Positions 18,479 to 26,698 of a stretch of DNA of 64,000 nt are shown in pieces; the first letter of the stretch is position 1; each line of letters starts with the position of its first letter. The DNA comes from Sporofaciens musculi (GTDB lineage Bacteria; Bacillota; Clostridia; Lachnospirales; Lachnospiraceae): the NCBI RefSeq assembly GCF_009830285.1, contig NZ_WUQX01000001.1:868501-932500 (forward strand), written 5' to 3'. The position numbers were made by a program, and so were the translations under genes. A model generated the notes under the pieces. That model saw nothing but the letters and a program-made list of their open reading frames with translations, did no database searches and was not told the DNA's origin.

Positions 18479-18508
18479 ATGTATTGAACTGTCCGCAAAA
18501 AATGACCG
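18479..18508 (+). other. attR of IME A with outer copy of the 15-bp repeat
   Basis: The 15-bp repeat (18479-18493) overlaps the right arm GTCCGCAAAA (18491-18500), followed by core ACCG (18505-18508). In the circular form this arm would face TTTTGCGGAC from the left end, making a near-symmetric attP. Confidence 0.7.
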
Positions 18509-19453
18509 ACTTGCTTAGAACAGCGTCAAGGGAGGATTGAAAGGCAGGGAAATATGTTCCCAGAGGTTGAAGTCTACCGATATGTGACGGAACAAACCTT
18601 TGATGCCTACCTCTATCAGCTTGTGGAGGGAAAACAGAAATTCATCTCTCAGATAATGACGAGCAAAAGCCCTGTGCGTTCTGCCGAGGACGTGGACGAG
18701 GTCGCCCTTTCCTTTGCGGAGGTGAAAATGCTTGCCACAGGCGACGAGCGTTTCAAGGAAAAAATGGATTTGGATATGCAGGTGGCGAAGCTGAAAGTCC
18801 TGAAGCAGAGTTATCTTTCCGAGCATTACGACCTTGAGGACAGGATACTGAAGCACTACCCGAAGGAGATTAAGGATTATGAGGAACGCATTGCAGGATA
18901 TGGGAACGATGTTAAGATTGCCAGTCAGCACAAGCCGCAGGGCGAGAATAAGTTCTGCCCGATGACCTTAAACGGCGTAACCTACAAAGAAAAAGCGGAC
19001 GCAGGCGGGATGCTGCTTGCCATCTGCAAGGAAAATCCACTGTCACAGCCGATACAAATCGGCAGCTACCGTGGCTTTCAGATGGAGGTTTTCTATGATA
19101 CCTTTAACACCTGCTACTGCCTAAACATTTGCGGAATGAGGAAATATAAGGTGGAGCTAGGTGCGGATGCCCTTGGCAATCTTACCAGAATTGAGAATGA
19201 AATCGCCAAACTCCCCGCAAGGCTGGAAGCCGCCAAGACCAGAAAGGAGGAAACTATCGCACAGCTTGAAACCGCAAAAGAGGAAGTAAAAAAGCCGTTT
19301 GCTTTTGAAAATGAGCTGAAAGAAAAGACGGAACGGCTCAATGCCCTCAATATTGAGCTGAATCTGAATGAAAAGGACAACGCTGTAATTGACGACGGGC
19401 AGGAACAGGACGGCGAACAGCCAGAGAAAAAATGTATGGACAGGGAGCGTTAA
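18506..19453 (+). CDS. ICE methylase/helicase, C-terminal part (gene split by IME A)
   Basis: This segment continues the gene at 1-3516. In frame it reads PTCLEQRQGRIERQGN (helicase motif VI), then FPEVEVYRYVTEQTFDAYLY and a coiled-coil C-terminus (residues after about 200). The first internal ATG is at 18554. The fragment is not expected to function alone. Joining at ACCG gives a protein of at least 1484 residues in the visible part, typical for this family. Excision of IME A would restore it. Confidence 0.88.
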   Translation, partial: PTCLEQRQGRIERQGNMFPEVEVYRYVTEQTFDAYLYQLVEGKQKFISQIMTSKSPVRSAEDVDEVALSFAEVKMLATGDERFKEKMDLDMQVAKLKVLKQSYLSEHYDLEDRILKHYPKEIKDYEERIAGYGNDVKIASQHKPQGENKFCPMTLNGVTYKEKADAGGMLLAICKENPLSQPIQIGSYRGFQMEVFYDTFNTCYCLNICGMRKYKVELGADALGNLTRIENEIAKLPARLEAAKTRKEETIAQLETAKEEVKKPFAFENELKEKTERLNALNIELNLNEKDNAVIDDGQEQDGEQPEKKCMDRER

Positions 19454-19531
19454 ACCTAGTTTACACATTTGGATTGCTCTGTTTTGGGTAGTATAATAAA
19501 ATTGGATTAGAAAAAAAGGAGGTGAGGAAGA

Positions 19532-19861
19532 ATGTCTGATTCGTTTAGATTTGAAACTTTTGTAGATGCCCACAGCAATATCTTCCATGAATACCTTGGT
19601 TCTGTCATAGCAAAGCTGTCCAGAGAAAACGAGGAATACCGTGCCGTACAAGCCAAGATTGAGGGATTGTATGAGAAATATCCGAAAGTCTTAGGCGTGT
19701 TTGACACGGAAACAGAGGAGGAATTGACCGTGGAAGAATGTGCGGCACTGATTAAAGTGATGGAGCTGAAAAACAAACTTACAGACATGGAAATTCAGTC
19801 AGTCTACTTCCGTGGCTGTTATGACAGCGTGGGATATCTGAAAAAGGCAGGGATTTTATAA
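19532..19861 (+). CDS. Conserved ICE hypothetical protein
   Basis: A 109-residue acidic, mostly helical protein beginning MSDSFRFETFVDAHSNIFHEYLG, with no recognised catalytic motif. AAAGGAGGTGAGG precedes the ATG, and TTGGAT-17-TATAAT around 19471-19499 could be its promoter. It lies in the cluster after the helicase, where other CTn-type elements carry small hypothetical genes. I cannot assign a function. Confidence 0.6.
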   Translation: MSDSFRFETFVDAHSNIFHEYLGSVIAKLSRENEEYRAVQAKIEGLYEKYPKVLGVFDTETEEELTVEECAALIKVMELKNKLTDMEIQSVYFRGCYDSVGYLKKAGIL

Positions 19862-19917
19862 TGGACTGACTGAGAGAAGACGACGTCAGCGTGAAGGTGC
19901 TGCCGTCGTATCTACAT

Positions 19918-19957
19918 AGCCGAGAGCTTTTCTGTTAAGAAAATCCCTTGGCTTTTT
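19918..19957 (+). terminator. Probable intrinsic terminator
   Basis: AGCCGAGAG.. pairs with ..CCTTGGCT around an A/T-rich loop and is followed by TTTTT. Confidence 0.45.
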
Positions 19958-19982
19958 CAATTTCAGGAGGTGATTGAATGGA

Positions 19983-20966
19983 ATGAAAAGTAACACATCA
20001 TACGTAAAGATTGCCCCCGAAGTAATCGAACAGGCTAGGCAAATGGATTTACTGACCTACCTGCAGCGTTACGAACCGGGCAATCTAAAAAGAGTCGCAG
20101 GCAATGTCTACTGCACCAAAGAGCATGACAGCTTAAAGATTTCCAACGGAAAATGGTATTGGTGGTCGAGAGGTTTCGGCGGCATATCTGCTCTCGACTA
20201 CCTTATCAAAGTCAAAGATTACGACTTTATCAAAGCTGTAGAAACACTCACAGGGCAGACCGCCGCAGACTGGGCTCCCCTATCGGCATCCCCAATAAAG
20301 AGAGAACCCAAGATACTGCTCCTGCCGCCAAAGAATAAAAATTGTGACCGAGTAACAGAGTATCTATTCAGACGGGGCATTGATTACCCACTAATCCAAG
20401 AGTGCATTGCTAACGGAATACTCTTTGAAAGTGCTGATTACCACAACGCAATATTTATTGGAAAAGATGAAATGGGGACGCCCAGATATGCAGCCTGCCG
20501 AAGTATAGTTGGCAGCTTTAAGAGAGACGCATCGGGGAGCGACAAGCGGTATTCGTTTCGGCTTTTGCCCAAAGAGTCAAGCGAAACCGTGCATTTATTT
20601 GAAGCCGCCATTGACCTGCTGTCCTATGCCACCTATCTAAAATGCGAAGGAAAAGATTACCATGAAACAAATTTACTTTCATTGTCAGGCGTATATCAGC
20701 CTAAAAAAGAAATAAAAGATAGTAAACTTCCTATCGCTTTGACCACATTTCTGCAAGTTAATCCACAGATACAGACTATCCATCTGCATCTGGATAATGA
20801 CAAAGCAGGGCGGTTATGTACCGCTGCGCTAAAAGAATTATTACAGAAACAATACCAAATCGTTGATTCCCCGCCGCCAGTAGGTAAGGACTACAACGAT
20901 TTTTTATTGTCCTATCTGGGGATAGTAAGACCCAAAACTAATCAGGAAAGGAGAGACGCACGTTAA
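19983..20966 (+). CDS. DUF3991/TOPRIM-type primase-like protein
   Basis: A protein of about 327 residues. The N-terminal part resembles a CHC2/DUF3991 primase zinc-binding-like domain (YLQRYEPGNLKRVAGNVYCTKEHDSLKI..WYWWSRGFGG). A TOPRIM-like region follows (LFEAAIDLLSYATY near residue 215; HLHLDNDKAGR near 265, supplying the acidic residues). Such proteins are standard in Tn1549/CTn ICEs and are thought to prime DNA synthesis after transfer. AGGAGG at 19965-19970 fits the ATG at 19983; a TTG at 19974 is the alternative. Confidence 0.85.
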   Translation: MKSNTSYVKIAPEVIEQARQMDLLTYLQRYEPGNLKRVAGNVYCTKEHDSLKISNGKWYWWSRGFGGISALDYLIKVKDYDFIKAVETLTGQTAADWAPLSASPIKREPKILLLPPKNKNCDRVTEYLFRRGIDYPLIQECIANGILFESADYHNAIFIGKDEMGTPRYAACRSIVGSFKRDASGSDKRYSFRLLPKESSETVHLFEAAIDLLSYATYLKCEGKDYHETNLLSLSGVYQPKKEIKDSKLPIALTTFLQVNPQIQTIHLHLDNDKAGRLCTAALKELLQKQYQIVDSPPPVGKDYNDFLLSYLGIVRPKTNQERRDAR

Positions 20967-21048
20967 TAATCAGCGAATCCCCGGTAAAGACCAGCAACCC
21001 AATCCCATTAAAATGTATCAAACAAAAACAGAAAGAGAGGAAAATCCA

Positions 21049-21339
21049 TTGAAAGAATACAAAGTGAAGCTGAATATCCATTATGAAAAACCCCTCACTA
21101 TCTATGCCGACAACTCCGAACAGGCGGCAGAAAAATTGAGAAATATTCTCTTTGACAGCAATGCAATCCAGTTCTCCGAGGAAGATTTTGCTTGCGGAGA
21201 AGCCGTTATAACCGATTCCTGCAAGGGCAATCCCAAAGAATCAGGGATGAAGAACGAAGCCTTAAAGAACAGTTATTGTTCGGGCTGTACCTTCCAGTGT
21301 CCGATATGCGGAGGATGTTGCAGCGAGGACGGATGTTAA
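21049..21339 (+). CDS. Small DpnD/PcfM-like protein with cysteine-rich tail
   Basis: A protein of about 96 residues with the pattern KEYKVKLNIHYEKPLTIYADNSEQAAEKL, similar to the DpnD/PcfM beta-alpha fold. A C-terminal CSGCTFQCPICGGCC cluster could bind metal. I favour the TTG at 21049 with AGAGAGG 8 bases upstream; an ATG at 21013 is possible. It belongs to the conserved accessory stretch before the mobilisation genes; no enzymatic role is evident. Confidence 0.6.
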   Translation: MKEYKVKLNIHYEKPLTIYADNSEQAAEKLRNILFDSNAIQFSEEDFACGEAVITDSCKGNPKESGMKNEALKNSYCSGCTFQCPICGGCCSEDGC

Positions 21340-21442
21340 AAACACGTCTTACCAAGCACTGAATTTGGCTAACCAAATTCGCTTGTTAGGGGAATCCCCT
21401 AATACCCCGTGCAAAAGAGAAATATAAGAAAGGAATCCAGAC

Positions 21443-21607
21443 ATGAAAGAAGCCATATTTTTTATCCTTGGCACAATGCTCGGCGGAATGTTCGGCGCAG
21501 CCAGCATGTGCATATTGCAAATAAACAGAACGTCAGAAAGAAGGGGGACAGAGCATGAGAAAGAGAAATGTGCAGATACTTTTTCGGCTGTCGGAAGAAG
21601 AAGCTGA
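21443..21607 (+). CDS. DUF3789-type small membrane protein
   Basis: A 54-residue protein with one N-terminal hydrophobic helix (AIFFILGTMLGGMFGAASMCILQINR), the DUF3789 signature known from conjugative elements. RBS AGAAAGGAA precedes it. Its 3' end overlaps the mobC start by about 50 bases in another frame, so the charged tail may be longer than the functional part. A small transfer-region membrane protein is likely; its role is unknown. Confidence 0.6.
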   Translation: MKEAIFFILGTMLGGMFGAASMCILQINRTSERRGTEHEKEKCADTFSAVGRRS

Positions 21608-21887
21608 TTACCTATACAGACTTGTAGGGCAGTCAGGACGTTCCAAAGAAGCCCTTCTGCGTTCTATGGTCATGGGATACCGTCTCTGCCAAAAGCCAGA
21701 CCCGGAATTCTACAAGATAATGCGGGAGCTGTCAGCAATCGGAAACCGTATCAACCAGCTTGCGGCGAAAGCAAACGCCCTCGGCTTCATAGACACACCG
21801 ATGCTTCGGGAAGAAGCTAAGCGATGGCACGATTTCCAGATTGACGTCCGAAAAAAATATCTTCTCCCGAAACGGGCGGCAACATAA
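21555..21887 (+). CDS. mobC: MobC relaxosome accessory protein
   Basis: A 110-residue protein with an N-terminal ribbon-helix-helix (VQILFRLSEEEADYLYRLVGQSGRSKEALLRSMV) and the MobC signature IMRELSAIGNRINQLAAKANALG. It would bind oriT and help relaxase loading. Its stop overlaps the relaxase ATG by one base (TAATG), so the two are translationally coupled. The relaxase partner is interrupted by IME B. Confidence 0.88.
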   Translation: MRKRNVQILFRLSEEEADYLYRLVGQSGRSKEALLRSMVMGYRLCQKPDPEFYKIMRELSAIGNRINQLAAKANALGFIDTPMLREEAKRWHDFQIDVRKKYLLPKRAAT

Positions 21888-22339
21888 TGGCAGTCTGCGA
21901 AATCTGGGATGTAAGGGGCAGGCTCGACCACCCTCTGGACTATGCCAAGAATCCTGATAAGACAGTCAATCCTGATTATACCGACGCTGATTTACAGGCA
22001 ATGGGAGATGTGATGAAGTATGCTGCCAACAGCGACAAGACCGAACAGCAATTTTTCGTCACAGGAGTAAATTGCGACCCGGTAACCGCAAGGGATGAAA
22101 TGGCAATAACAAAAGCACAGTATCAGGATGAAAGTAAGATAGTCTGCTACCACGGATTCCAGAGCTTTAAGCAAGGAGAAGTCACGCCAGAGCAGGCGCA
22201 CGAAATCGGCGTAAAATTAGCGCAAAAAATGTGGGGCGACAGGTTCCAAGCTATCGTAGCGACCCATCTAAACACAAACTGTCTGCATAACCACTTTGTA
22301 ATAAACTCGGTATCTTATACAGATGGAAAGCATTTTTAG
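21887..22339 (+). CDS. ICE relaxase (MobP/VirD2-like), N-terminal part (gene split by IME B)
   Basis: Residues 1-144 of the ICE relaxase precede the junction. The catalytic His cluster ATHLNTNCLHNHFVINSV is at about residues 124-141. The native frame ends at codon TGKH-equivalent 22319-22333, after which IME B sequence gives an immediate stop. The remainder is at 31940-32941. Together they make about 477 residues, normal for this family. The truncated product lacks the C-terminal domain and is unlikely to support transfer. Confidence 0.88.
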   Translation: MAVCEIWDVRGRLDHPLDYAKNPDKTVNPDYTDADLQAMGDVMKYAANSDKTEQQFFVTGVNCDPVTARDEMAITKAQYQDESKIVCYHGFQSFKQGEVTPEQAHEIGVKLAQKMWGDRFQAIVATHLNTNCLHNHFVINSVSYTDGKHF

Positions 22340-22348
22340 AGAACATAA
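22319..22348 (+). other. attL of IME B
   Basis: The core ACAGATGGAAAGCATT (22319-22334) is repeated at the right end. The arm AGAACATAA (22340-22348) is the reverse complement of TTATGTTCT at 31918-31926. In the joined circle the arms are 34 bases apart and the GA of the core lies exactly at the centre, as in TndX/TnpX-type sites that use a GA crossover. Confidence 0.75.
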
Positions 22349-22489
22349 GATATACTAATCCTTATAATTAAATATCTGATTGCAAAGCACTCATTACTGA
22401 CCGAAAGAAAAAGGTTAAGTGATGGGTGTTTCTATTTTATCAAAAAGTGAATACAACGTCTAAAAATATACTTCCCTTTTTGGGCTATT

Positions 22490-22522
22490 GGGTGAGAGGT
22501 CAAATCCTCCCACCCATTTTTA
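22490..22522 (+). terminator. Hairpin with T-run in the left end of IME B
   Basis: GGGTGAGAGG pairs with CCTCCCACCC (one mismatch), followed by ATTTTTAT. The surrounding 22340-22758 holds no gene. It contains sequence matching the stretch after the third sigma-like gene of IME A (ACTGACCGAAA near 22396 and 10198) and the hairpin at 22712-22734. Confidence 0.55.
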
Positions 22523-22711
22523 TTGCCATGAAACCAATACAATAGATTACCGCTCCTTGAAAACTTTATAGCAGCCGCCAGAGGGATACCTGCCGCAATG
22601 GACAGTAGATTACAACACGAATCCTGCCCCCTGCTTAATCCGTGCATAGCACAGGCAGAGAGAACGCCGCTTAAAGAAAGCGTGGAACTGTATGGACTGA
22701 CTGCGTTACAT

Positions 22712-22734
22712 ACTCCTGCTGTTCTTGCAGGAGT
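22712..22734 (+). promoter_or_regulatory. Perfect hairpin upstream of repA (B)
   Basis: ACTCCTGC pairs exactly with GCAGGAGT across a 7-base loop. It is equivalent to 10249-10272 in IME A with several changed stem bases, and lies just before the AGGAGG of the leader ORF. Confidence 0.55.
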
Positions 22735-22758
22735 AAATATATTTAGGAGGTCATGCCT

Positions 22759-22845
22759 ATGTGCAACAAAACCAAAGACACCGCCCGAAAGGAGGAATCC
22801 CATGCAGAAGCTTCAGACGGTCAACGCCGATACGCTCCTCTATGA
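22759..22845 (+). CDS. Conserved 28-residue leader ORF overlapping the repA start (B)
   Basis: Begins MCNKTKDT with AGGAGG upstream and overlaps repA in another frame. It is the counterpart of 10299-10385 in IME A with few residue changes. It is a candidate translational-coupling peptide; no function is known. Confidence 0.45.
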   Translation: MCNKTKDTARKEESHAEASDGQRRYAPL

Positions 22846-23776
22846 GCCGCTTGAAAAGCCGTCCTTTGTGGTGGACGGTCTGATACCCACGGGCTTAACC
22901 CTGTTCTGCGGCTCACAGAAAATCGGTAAGAGCTGGCTCATGTTAAAGCTCTGCCTTTGTGTGTCGCAGGGAATCCCCTTGTGGGATATGCCGACACAGG
23001 AGGGCGACGTGCTTTACCTCTGCCTTGAGGACACGTTCTGCCGCATCCAAGACAGGCTGTTCCGCTTGACGGATGAAGCGAGCGGGCGGCTTCACTTTGC
23101 GGTGGCAAGCGACAAGCTGTCAGACGGTCTTATCGTGCAGTTGGAGGATTATTTGAAAGAATACCCCGACAGCAGGCTTATTGTGATTGACACCTTGCAG
23201 AAAGTCCGAACCGCATCCAAAGACAACGCCTACGCAAGCGACTACGGGGACATCTCCCTTATCAAAGACTTTGCCGACAGGCACTCTCTTGCGGTCATTG
23301 TCGTACACCATATTCGAAAGCAGAACGACAGCGACGTGTTCAACAAAGTGTCTGGCACGACGGGATTGACGGGGAGTGCGGACGCAACCTTTGTCCTGCA
23401 ACAGGAAAGCCGTGCGTCCAATGCCGCAAAGCTGTATGTGACGGGCAGGGACACGCCCTATCAGGAGTTTACGCTCCGTTTTCGTGATTGCAGTTGGGAA
23501 CTGGTGGAGCGGAAAGAGCAGGAACAGCTTGCCAAAGAAGCGATACCAGACGTCCTTTTTCGGATTGTAAATTTCATGCAGGATAAAGAGGAATGGACTG
23601 GCACAGCCACAGAGTTATTGGACGCTCTGGGGGAAACAGAAACAGCGGCAAATGTTTTAACAAAGTGGATGAATGAGTACCGCCTTGACTTCCTGCTTGA
23701 AAACCATATCCGTTATGATTTCAGCCGCAGGAGCAGCGGGCGGATGATTTCTCTTGCCGTTGCCGCCGACATTTAA
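22802..23776 (+). CDS. repA: RepA-like replicative helicase (AAA ATPase), intact copy of IME B
   Basis: A 324-residue AAA ATPase of the plasmid RepA hexameric-helicase type. Walker A GSQKIGKSWL is near residue 42, Walker B LIVIDTLQK near 125, and a conserved HHIRKQND sensor-like segment near 165. The start is behind GAAAGGAGG at 22802. Upstream in-frame codons exist but lack an RBS and cover the conserved hairpin. It probably allows replication of the excised circle. The C-terminal 100 residues may bind DNA or partners. The IME A copy is frameshifted. Confidence 0.85.
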   Translation: MQKLQTVNADTLLYEPLEKPSFVVDGLIPTGLTLFCGSQKIGKSWLMLKLCLCVSQGIPLWDMPTQEGDVLYLCLEDTFCRIQDRLFRLTDEASGRLHFAVASDKLSDGLIVQLEDYLKEYPDSRLIVIDTLQKVRTASKDNAYASDYGDISLIKDFADRHSLAVIVVHHIRKQNDSDVFNKVSGTTGLTGSADATFVLQQESRASNAAKLYVTGRDTPYQEFTLRFRDCSWELVERKEQEQLAKEAIPDVLFRIVNFMQDKEEWTGTATELLDALGETETAANVLTKWMNEYRLDFLLENHIRYDFSRRSSGRMISLAVAADI

Positions 23777-23808
23777 ACCTATGTGACATCGGCGGCTCTG
23801 CCCCATGC

Positions 23809-24278
23809 GTGACGGTCATGACGATGATGACGGTGTTTTTAGGATACCCCCTGCCACTGTCACTGTCATAGCGGATGTATGTAAAATTGACAGTTATGCC
23901 CTGCGGGTGACAGCGGTGACGGTGATGACAGCAATATTGGGATACCCCCGCCGCTGTCACCCTTACGGGAGAACACCCCGTAAACGCAACATGCAGGCGT
24001 GGGCATTACTCGCCCTTTTCGGCTCGTAAAGCCACCCCTGCGGTCAGAAAAATCCCCCCGATTTTTCCGACTGCGTTTACAGGGTGTAACACACTACACT
24101 TTGCCCTGCAAAGTCGTGTGCCAGACGTTCCCTCTGGACTCCCTTAAAGCAGGGCTTACGCCCTGCCCATCCTGCGCCCTGCGGCTTCGGATGGAAGAAT
24201 GTCGGCTTGACAGTGACAGCTATGACAGGCGGTAGGGGGGTATCCCAAAATCACCGTCATCATCGTCATGACCGTCAC
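23809..24278. repeat. 43-bp imperfect inverted repeat flanking the oriT region (IME B)
   Basis: The left arm (23809-23851) and right arm (24236-24278) pair with two mismatches in 43. Additional GTGACAG/CTGTCAC steps lie inside each arm. The spacing and enclosed oriT hairpin match IME A, where the arms are perfect. The enclosed 23852-24235 region carries no gene. Confidence 0.7.
24090..24120 (+). other. oriT: Candidate oriT hairpin for MobV-type relaxase (B)
   Basis: CACAC-TAC-ACTTTGC-CCT-GCAAAGT-C-GTGTG is the same nested hairpin as in IME A with only loop changes, about 200 bases before an intact mobV gene. The assignment rests on structural similarity to pMV158-type oriT. Confidence 0.6.
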
Positions 24279-24317
24279 CTTTTGGGAGATTACCCGCCGA
24301 AGAAAGGAAGATTGACT

Positions 24318-25283
24318 ATGCCCTATGCAATCCTGCGTTTCCAGAAACGCAAGGCAGGCGGCGTTGCGGCTTGCGAACGCCACAACGAGCGGAAGAAAGA
24401 AGCCTATAAAAGCAACCCAGATATTGACGTGGGACGCTCCAAAGATAACTACCATCTTGTGAAGCCGCCCCGCTACACCTACAAGAAAGAGATAAACCAA
24501 ATGGTAAAAGAAGCGGGCTGTAAGGTAAGGAAAGACAGCGTGATGATGGTGGAAACGCTTATCACCGCTTCGCCCGAATTTATGAACAGCTTACCGCCCG
24601 AAGAACAAAAAGCCTATTTCCAGACGGCTCTTGACTTCATTTCGGAGCGTGTGGGAAAGAAAAATATCCTCTCCGCAGTCGTCCACATGGACGAGAGAAC
24701 ACCCCATATGCACCTGTGCTTTGTGCCGCTTACGCCCGACAACAAGCTGTCAGCGAAGTCCATTTTAGGCAACCAAAAGAGCCTGTCCGAGTGGCAGACC
24801 GCCTACCATGAGCGGATGTCCGCACAGTGGAGCGAATTGGAAAGAGGTCAGTCCTCAATGGAAACGAAGCGGAAACACATCCCCACATGGCTCTACAAGT
24901 TGGGCGGCAGGCTGGATAAACAGTATGCAGAAATCGTGTCTGCCCTCTCCGACATTAACGCTTTTAACGCAGGAAAGAAAAGAGATAAGGCGTTAGAACT
25001 GCTCTCCGCATGGCTTCCAGACGTGGAGAAATTCTCTAAGGAAATCGGCAAACAGCAGGCGTATATCGACAGCTTGAAAGAGAGAATCGGGCAGGAATCC
25101 GACTATGCGGGGCGTATGCGTGATGAGAAGTACGAGCAGGAACGAAAGGTACAGAAAGCCAACCAGAGGATATTTGAGTTGCAGAGAACCAACGAGCAGA
25201 TGGAAAGGCTGTTGAAAAAGATACCGCCAGAATTGATAGAAGAATTACAGAAAAGCAATCGGAACAGAGCGAAAGAAAGGTAG
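24318..25283 (+). CDS. mobV: MobV/Pre-type relaxase (IME B)
   Basis: A 321-residue Mob_Pre-family relaxase. The N-terminal signature is FQKRKAGGVAACERHNERKK; the metal/catalytic motif HMDERTPHMH is near residue 130; a charged coiled-coil covers about 220-310. It would nick oriT and mobilise IME B using a helper ICE's secretion channel. RBS AGAAAGGAAG precedes the ATG. parB follows 8 bases after the stop. This intact copy could act in trans on IME A's near-identical oriT. Confidence 0.88.
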   Translation: MPYAILRFQKRKAGGVAACERHNERKKEAYKSNPDIDVGRSKDNYHLVKPPRYTYKKEINQMVKEAGCKVRKDSVMMVETLITASPEFMNSLPPEEQKAYFQTALDFISERVGKKNILSAVVHMDERTPHMHLCFVPLTPDNKLSAKSILGNQKSLSEWQTAYHERMSAQWSELERGQSSMETKRKHIPTWLYKLGGRLDKQYAEIVSALSDINAFNAGKKRDKALELLSAWLPDVEKFSKEIGKQQAYIDSLKERIGQESDYAGRMRDEKYEQERKVQKANQRIFELQRTNEQMERLLKKIPPELIEELQKSNRNRAKER

Positions 25284-25291
25284 GAATGTGA

Positions 25292-26146
25292 ATGAAGAAA
25301 CAGGATTTTAAGGTATTAAAGACAGCAGATTTATACCCGTTTCCCGACAACCCGTTTCATGTGGTGGAGGATGAAATGCTGTCAGCGTTAGCGGAAAGCA
25401 TTAAGGAATTTGGCATTGTAACACCGATAATCACACGCCCGAAAGAGGACGGGAATGGCTATGAAATCATTGCGGGACAGCGGCGTGTCCGTGCTTCGGA
25501 GCTTGCAGGGATAAACACAGTCCCCGCTTTTGTCCTGCCTTTAGACCGTGACCGAGCCATCATCACCCTTGTGGACAGCAACTTACAGCGTGAAAATATC
25601 CTGCCATCGGAGCGGGCGTTTGCCTACAAGATGAAATCCGAAGCCATGAAGCGGCAGGGTTTCCGCACAGACTTAACCTCGTCACAAGTTGGGACGAAGT
25701 TGCGGACGGACGATAAGGTGGCGCAGGGCTTCGGCGTTGGCAGGATGACCGTGCAGAGATTCATCCGCTTGACGGAGCTGATACCGCCTATTTTGCAGAT
25801 GGTGGACGAGGGGAGAATCGCCCTCACGCCTGCGGTGGAGCTGTCCTTTTTGAAGAAAAGCGAGCAGGAAAACCTATTCGCCACAATGGAGAGCGAGGAA
25901 GCAACGCCCTCACTCTCACAGGCACAGCGGATGAAAAACCTAAGCCAGAGCGGGCGGCTTGACATGGATACCATCTTTGCGATTATGACGGAGGAAAAGG
26001 GAAACCAGAAAGAAACCGTGAAAATCGGCATGGAGAGGTTAAAGAAATACTTCCCGAAAGGGACAACGCCGAAGCAGATGGAGGACACCATCATCAAACT
26101 TTTGGAGCGTGAATTGCAGAGGAAACGGGGCAGGGAAAGCCGCTAA
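25292..26146 (+). CDS. parB: ParB/Spo0J-family partition-like protein (IME B)
   Basis: A 284-residue copy of the IME A protein with the same ParB box (GQRRVRASELAG) and helix-turn-helix. It is co-transcribed with mobV. The internal palindrome of the A copy is degraded here (AACCTCGTCACA replaces AACTTCGTCCCA), so that palindrome is not an essential coding feature. No ParA is encoded nearby. Confidence 0.85.
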   Translation: MKKQDFKVLKTADLYPFPDNPFHVVEDEMLSALAESIKEFGIVTPIITRPKEDGNGYEIIAGQRRVRASELAGINTVPAFVLPLDRDRAIITLVDSNLQRENILPSERAFAYKMKSEAMKRQGFRTDLTSSQVGTKLRTDDKVAQGFGVGRMTVQRFIRLTELIPPILQMVDEGRIALTPAVELSFLKKSEQENLFATMESEEATPSLSQAQRMKNLSQSGRLDMDTIFAIMTEEKGNQKETVKIGMERLKKYFPKGTTPKQMEDTIIKLLERELQRKRGRESR

Positions 26147-26213
26147 TCTTCTCTTTTCGGGTAGTAAATGCACAGAGTATCCAAGCAAAGAAAATGTAGA
26201 ATTGAGGTAGGAA

Positions 26214-26438
26214 ATGAAAGATATTCAGTATGAGATTGTAAAGGAAATCGCCATATTGTCTACGAGTGACAGCGGCTACACAAAGGAAATCAATTTAATC
26301 TCATGGAACGGGAAAGAGCCAAAGTATGACATCCGCAGCTTTTCCCCCAACCGTGAGAAGTGCGGAAAGGGCATTACGCTGACTGAAAAAGAAGCGGGAA
26401 ATCTCCTTGCCTCATTGAAAAAAGAGTTGACACAATAA
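26214..26438 (+). CDS. YdbC-family PC4-like ssDNA-binding protein (IME B)
   Basis: A 74-residue homolog of 13689-13919 with the same SWNGKEPKYDIRSF and CGKGITLT signatures. The C-terminal ten residues differ, and similarity between the two IMEs ends here. It is the last backbone gene before the recombination module. Confidence 0.8.
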   Translation: MKDIQYEIVKEIAILSTSDSGYTKEINLISWNGKEPKYDIRSFSPNREKCGKGITLTEKEAGNLLASLKKELTQ

Positions 26439-26506
26439 TTATTTTTATCTGGATTAGGGACGTTTTCAGACGCTCCTTTTCTGTCTTTAAGGGAGGATAT
26501 ACGCCT

Positions 26507-26698
26507 ATGGCAAGGACAATTACACGCCCGAAGATAACGGTTCAGCCTGTCTATACGGGCAGTAAGGATATGAGGGAAGTATTTATTTCCCTGCTTGTAA
26601 ACGAAGTGCGGAGGGGGAAATCTTCTCCCCGCACCTTTGAGATAATAAAGGACACGCAATACAATAAAGACAGAAAACAGAGAAAGGGGACGGAATGA
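26507..26698 (+). CDS. Small conserved basic protein upstream of recombinase (IME B)
   Basis: A 63-residue basic protein (MARTITRPKITVQPVYTG...) positioned like 14002-14193 in IME A but only weakly similar. RBS AAGGGAGG lies upstream. Its stop (TGA) directly abuts the recombinase ATG, so the two are translationally coupled; a recombination accessory role is plausible. Confidence 0.55.
   Translation: MARTITRPKITVQPVYTGSKDMREVFISLLVNEVRRGKSSPRTFEIIKDTQYNKDRKQRKGTE

Larger units (their letters stand above)
3507..18508 (+). mobile_element. IME A: serine-recombinase mobilizable element inside the ICE helicase gene
   Basis: The helicase reading frame breaks at 3510 and resumes at 18506 with exact length conservation. 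Both junctions carry ACCG (3507-3510 and 18505-18508). The inside ends are the perfect 10-bp inverted pair TTTTGCGGAC (3527-3536) and GTCCGCAAAA (18491-18500). The content is tnpV, an ABC-exporter cargo, a leader RNA, three sigma-like genes, repA (frameshifted), oriT, mobV (nonsense), parB, ydbC, a small gene, a large serine recombinase and a decayed DUF2971 cargo gene. Serine-recombinase IMEs that target conserved ICE genes such as snf2-like helicases are a known class. Confidence 0.88.

Noticed and set aside
3511..18505. TGA-centred crossover for IME A (common TGA at 3514-3516 and 18503-18505)
   Set aside because: Joining there leaves an in-frame stop and the wrong length in the helicase; joining at ACCG restores the conserved motif exactly.
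22598..22801. N-terminal extension of repA of IME B upstream of 22802
   Set aside because: It covers the conserved hairpin and leader ORF and has no RBS; the homologous start in A and GAAAGGAGG support 22802.
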